Positions 60,213-64,000 of a stretch of 64,000 nt of DNA are shown one piece after another (the first letter of the stretch is position 1; every line of letters starts with the position of its first letter). The position numbers and the translations under genes were made by a program. The DNA is taken from assembly GCF_013366925.1 (NCBI RefSeq), contig NZ_JAALDK010000001.1, positions 5,261,001-5,325,000 of the forward strand. The letters are read 5' to 3'. The notes below the pieces were generated by a model, which worked only from the letters and a program-made list of their open reading frames with translations, was not told the DNA's origin and ran no database searches. Source of the stretch: Paraburkholderia youngii. Lineage in GTDB: Bacteria; Pseudomonadota; Gammaproteobacteria; Burkholderiales; Burkholderiaceae.

Positions 60213-60635
60213 CTACAGCGGATGGCAACCCTGTCCCGAAACAAGGTCTGTATCCGCTAGTCGCTCAATAATCGGACAATCTGGCCGGTCATCGCCGTTG
60301 CAATGATCGGCCAGATGCGCGAGGGTGTCGCGCATGTCCGTCAACTCGGCGATGCGGCGATCGAGTTCGGCGACATGCTCGAGCGCGATCCGCTTTACTT
60401 CGGCGCTTGCACGCGAGCGGTCGTGCCAGAGAGCAAGGAGTCGCCGGATATCCTCGACCAGAAATCCGAGCCGGCGCGCCTGCCGGATGAAGCGAAGAGA
60501 GTGCACTTCCTGCGGGCCATACACGCGATAACCAGCGCTCGTGCGCGCCTTCGCGGACAAAAGGCCGACGCTTTCGTAGTAGCGGATCATTTTTGCTGTA
60601 ACGCCCGACGCGCGGGCCGCTTCGCCGATGTTCAT
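60213..60635 (-). CDS. cueR: CueR-type copper-responsive MerR regulator
   Basis: A 140-residue MerR protein: IGEAARASGVTAKMIRYYESVGLL (winged helix), a dimerisation helix, and the metal loop with DHCNGDDRPDCPIIERL, where two Cys are spaced as in CueR. It activates copper efflux genes on Cu(I). ATG 60635. Divergent from copZ with a perfect operator between. Confidence 0.93.
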   Translation of the reverse strand: MNIGEAARASGVTAKMIRYYESVGLLSAKARTSAGYRVYGPQEVHSLRFIRQARRLGFLVEDIRRLLALWHDRSRASAEVKRIALEHVAELDRRIAELTDMRDTLAHLADHCNGDDRPDCPIIERLADTDLVSGQGCHPL

Positions 60636-60677
60636 GACTGTTTCCCAAGGTTGCGGATGAACTCTAAGCGATCCTAC

Positions 60678-60698
60678 ACCTTCCCATCGTGGGAAGGT
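60678..60698 (+). promoter_or_regulatory. CueR/MerR operator, perfect dyad
   Basis: ACCTTCCCA-TCG-TGGGAAGGT: 9-base arms around 3 bases, total 21 bp, 71 bases upstream of the copZ ATG and 43 bases upstream of cueR. Typical CueR binding symmetry. Confidence 0.9.
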
Positions 60699-60768
60699 CA
60701 GCTACCCAAACACGAAACGGCAGGCATAATTCGGCTATCCGCGATCTGATTCCGCTGAGGTCTTTGCA

Positions 60769-60972
60769 ATGACAATCGAACTCCATGTAGAAGGCATGAG
60801 CTGCCAGCACTGTGTTGCTGCCGTCACGAACGCGATTCGCGAGCACGACGCCGCCGCGCAGGTTCAGGTAGATCTCACGAGCGGCCGTGTGCTCGTGGAG
60901 TCGACACAAGCGATCGAGGCGCTGAAGGCCGCGATTGACCGAGCCGGATATACGGCCACGTCTCTGCGCTAA
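60769..60972 (+). CDS. copZ: Copper chaperone CopZ-like (HMA domain)
   Basis: 67 residues with one heavy-metal-associated domain: VEGMSCQHCVAAVTNAI has the CxxC copper site. It ferries Cu(I) to an exporter, but no CopA gene is in this window. Located right after the CueR operator, so almost certainly CueR-activated. Confidence 0.93.
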   Translation: MTIELHVEGMSCQHCVAAVTNAIREHDAAAQVQVDLTSGRVLVESTQAIEALKAAIDRAGYTATSLR

Positions 60973-60983
60973 GGGTGCGGGGC

Positions 60984-61907
60984 ATGTTCAAGGTTGCAGT
61001 AATCGGTGGTTCCGGGCTGCTCGGGCGCGCGCTCAACGACGAACTCGCGCGCCAGGTCGATTGGCACATCGTCTCCACAGCATTTAGCCGACCGTCTCCA
61101 CAGATGGTCGCGTTGGATATTCGCGATAGCCTTGCGGTCGAGCGTTTCATCGACCACGTGGCACCGGATGCCGTCGTGATTGCCGCGGCGGAGCGCCGAC
61201 CCGATGTATGCGAGCGCGATCCGGCACATGCTCGTGCGTTGAATGTTGATGCCGTGCGAATGATCGCCGGGGCGGCGAATCGACGCGGCGCGTGGACGCT
61301 GTCGATCTCGACCGACTACGTGTTCGACGGCAAGCACCCGCCCTATCGTCACGACAGCACACCCGCGCCACTGAACGCGTATGGACAGAGCAAGCTCGAG
61401 GGAGAGCGAGCGCTAATCGAAACGGCCGAGCTCGGATGCGTGCTGCGCCTGCCGCTGCTGTATGGGCCGATTGTGAGTTGGTCGGAGTCAGCCGTGACTA
61501 GCCTTGTGCCGGCGATCGCGGCGTCAGCAGCGCCGGGCAGCCAGGCTGCCAAGATGGACGCTTGGGCGATCCGCTATCCTACGTTCACGCCCGATGTCGC
61601 GGTCGTGATCCGACAGATGCTCGAGCGACACGCGCGCGGCGAAACGATCTCCGGCATCGTGCAATGGTCCGGCGACGAACCGATGAACAAGTACGAAATC
61701 GCCGTGCGCCTGGCAGAAGCATTGCAACTCCGCACGCATTTGACGGCGCAGCACACGCCCACCGATGCGACGCCGCGCCCTCACAACTGCCATTTGGCAT
61801 CGAGCCGTCTGGAGGCACTTGGAGTCGGCCAACGCACACCGTTCGATACGGCGATCCGGCAGGTGCTAGCCGCGTTTGCATGGCGGGGAACGGCGACTCC
61901 CGCTTGA
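60984..61907 (+). CDS. RmlD-like NAD(P)-dependent sugar-nucleotide reductase
   Basis: A 307-residue extended SDR: VAVIGGSGLLGRALNDELA, STDYVFDGKHPPY, and catalytic YGQSKLEGERALIE. It resembles dTDP-4-dehydrorhamnose reductase and MAT2B-type proteins; no other rml gene is near, so a true rhamnose role is unsure. ATG 60984, 11 bases after copZ, so it may share the copZ transcript. Confidence 0.85.
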   Translation: MFKVAVIGGSGLLGRALNDELARQVDWHIVSTAFSRPSPQMVALDIRDSLAVERFIDHVAPDAVVIAAAERRPDVCERDPAHARALNVDAVRMIAGAANRRGAWTLSISTDYVFDGKHPPYRHDSTPAPLNAYGQSKLEGERALIETAELGCVLRLPLLYGPIVSWSESAVTSLVPAIAASAAPGSQAAKMDAWAIRYPTFTPDVAVVIRQMLERHARGETISGIVQWSGDEPMNKYEIAVRLAEALQLRTHLTAQHTPTDATPRPHNCHLASSRLEALGVGQRTPFDTAIRQVLAAFAWRGTATPA

Positions 61908-62009
61908 TCCTGCGGCTTGCGTGCGGACGCTAATAGCAACGCAGGAGCTTGAGGGATGTGTTGCGGATCGGAAAGTAGTGAAGCGCGCGGAATTGGCCGC
62001 GTAAACGCA

Positions 62010-62038
62010 AAAACCCCACCGCTGCGGGTGGGGTTTCT
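62010..62038 (-). terminator. rRNA operon terminator
   Basis: AAACCCCACC-GCTGC-GGGTGGGGTTT, followed on the minus strand by a T-run; 13 bases past the 5S end. Confidence 0.85.
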
Positions 62039-62051
62039 GGCTTTGGGGGAG

Positions 62052-62166
62052 CCTGACGATTACCTACTTTCACACGGGCAATCCGCACTATCATCGGCGT
62101 GGAGTCGTTTCACGGTCCTGTTCGGGATGGGAAGGGGTGGGACCGACTCGCTATGGTCATCAGGCA
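62052..62166 (-). rRNA. rrf: 5S rRNA
   Basis: On the minus strand it begins TGCCTGATGACCATAGCGAG and has the conserved CCCATCCCGAACAGG loop and closing GTCAGGC. Length about 115 bases. Confidence 0.95.
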
Positions 62167-62316
62167 TGACGGGTTGCTGCGTCGCTGTCGGGTTGGGCTC
62201 AACCCGGCGCCACAGCCAATCGGGAAGAAGCGTAAAGGATTCGTGTGTTTGGGGTTGTGTTGTTGCTGGCACAACACTGATCTCAAACTGCATGTCTTCA
62301 TCCCCTTCGGGGATCG

Positions 62317-62350
62317 GACACCCGTAAGCGCTAAAGCGCTAACGGGTGTC
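62317..62350. repeat. Long hairpin in the 23S-5S spacer
   Basis: 16-base arms GACACCCGTAAGCGCT and AGCGCTAACGGGTGTC with one mismatch and a 2-base loop. Possibly an RNase III processing stem of the pre-rRNA. Confidence 0.7.
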
Positions 62351-62370
62351 GAGACACACCTGTTATAGGA

Positions 62371-64000
<1,630 letters not shown>

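Overview
The window looks like a chromosomal segment of a high-GC betaproteobacterium, most likely Paraburkholderia or a close relative in Burkholderiaceae. This rests on family recognition only: a DUF3563 small protein, a class I fumarase followed by a bacterioferritin/bfd/tonB-exbBD iron block, a bdhA-patatin pair, and a 5S/23S rRNA operon of Burkholderia type. No database search was possible.

Region 1 (1-26161) is almost entirely a potassium-uptake island. It carries two complete kdpFABC operons on opposite strands. One is 13644->7343 (minus) and ends in a PTS-IIA(Ntr)-like gene. The other is 17138->25574 (plus) and includes the only kdpD and kdpE. Between them is a third, orphan kdpA (15097-16905) with no kdpB or kdpC of its own. 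Two tandem KimA-like K+ importer candidates (1459-5527), a second IIA(Ntr)-like gene (259-1125), a lytic transglycosylase (6648-7232) and a universal-stress-type gene (25745-26161) complete it. Five sites of the form TTKAYN-N5-TTTAYK, matching the known KdpE box architecture, lie upstream of both kdp operons, the orphan kdpA, the transglycosylase and the stress gene, so the island looks like one KdpE regulon. Oddities: the KdpE phosphoacceptor Asp is Asn; the orphan KdpA has altered selectivity-filter loops (one loses Asn for Asp, another loses Cys for Asp); KdpC of the minus operon has an insertion of about 145 residues; both IIA proteins share an unfamiliar N-terminal domain; and a conserved mini-protein precedes each kdpF.

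Region 2 (26162-28940) is a decayed mobile-element edge: a ParA-like ATPase remnant, unassigned lower-quality sequence, a frameshifted P4-type tyrosine integrase, and tRNA-Ser(GGA), the probable attachment gene. The K+ island may therefore have been delivered by, or be the remainder of, an element integrated at this tRNA.

Region 3 (29010-62050) is ordinary core genome. It holds acetate metabolism (acs with a DUF4212/sodium-solute symporter pair), a DMT exporter, yqhA, a class I fumarase, an iron block (bfr, bfd, tonB-exbB-exbD, hemP and an ftrABCD-type iron uptake operon, three members with Fur-box-like sequences), murI, a LysR/pirin pair, osmC, uvrB, an aromatic aminotransferase, patatin and bdhA, an aldo/keto reductase, rlmJ, an orphan ABC binding protein, cueR with copZ around a perfect operator dyad, and an RmlD-like reductase.

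Region 4 (62051-64000) is the distal end of an rRNA operon on the minus strand: 5S and the 3' part of 23S, cut by the window edge.
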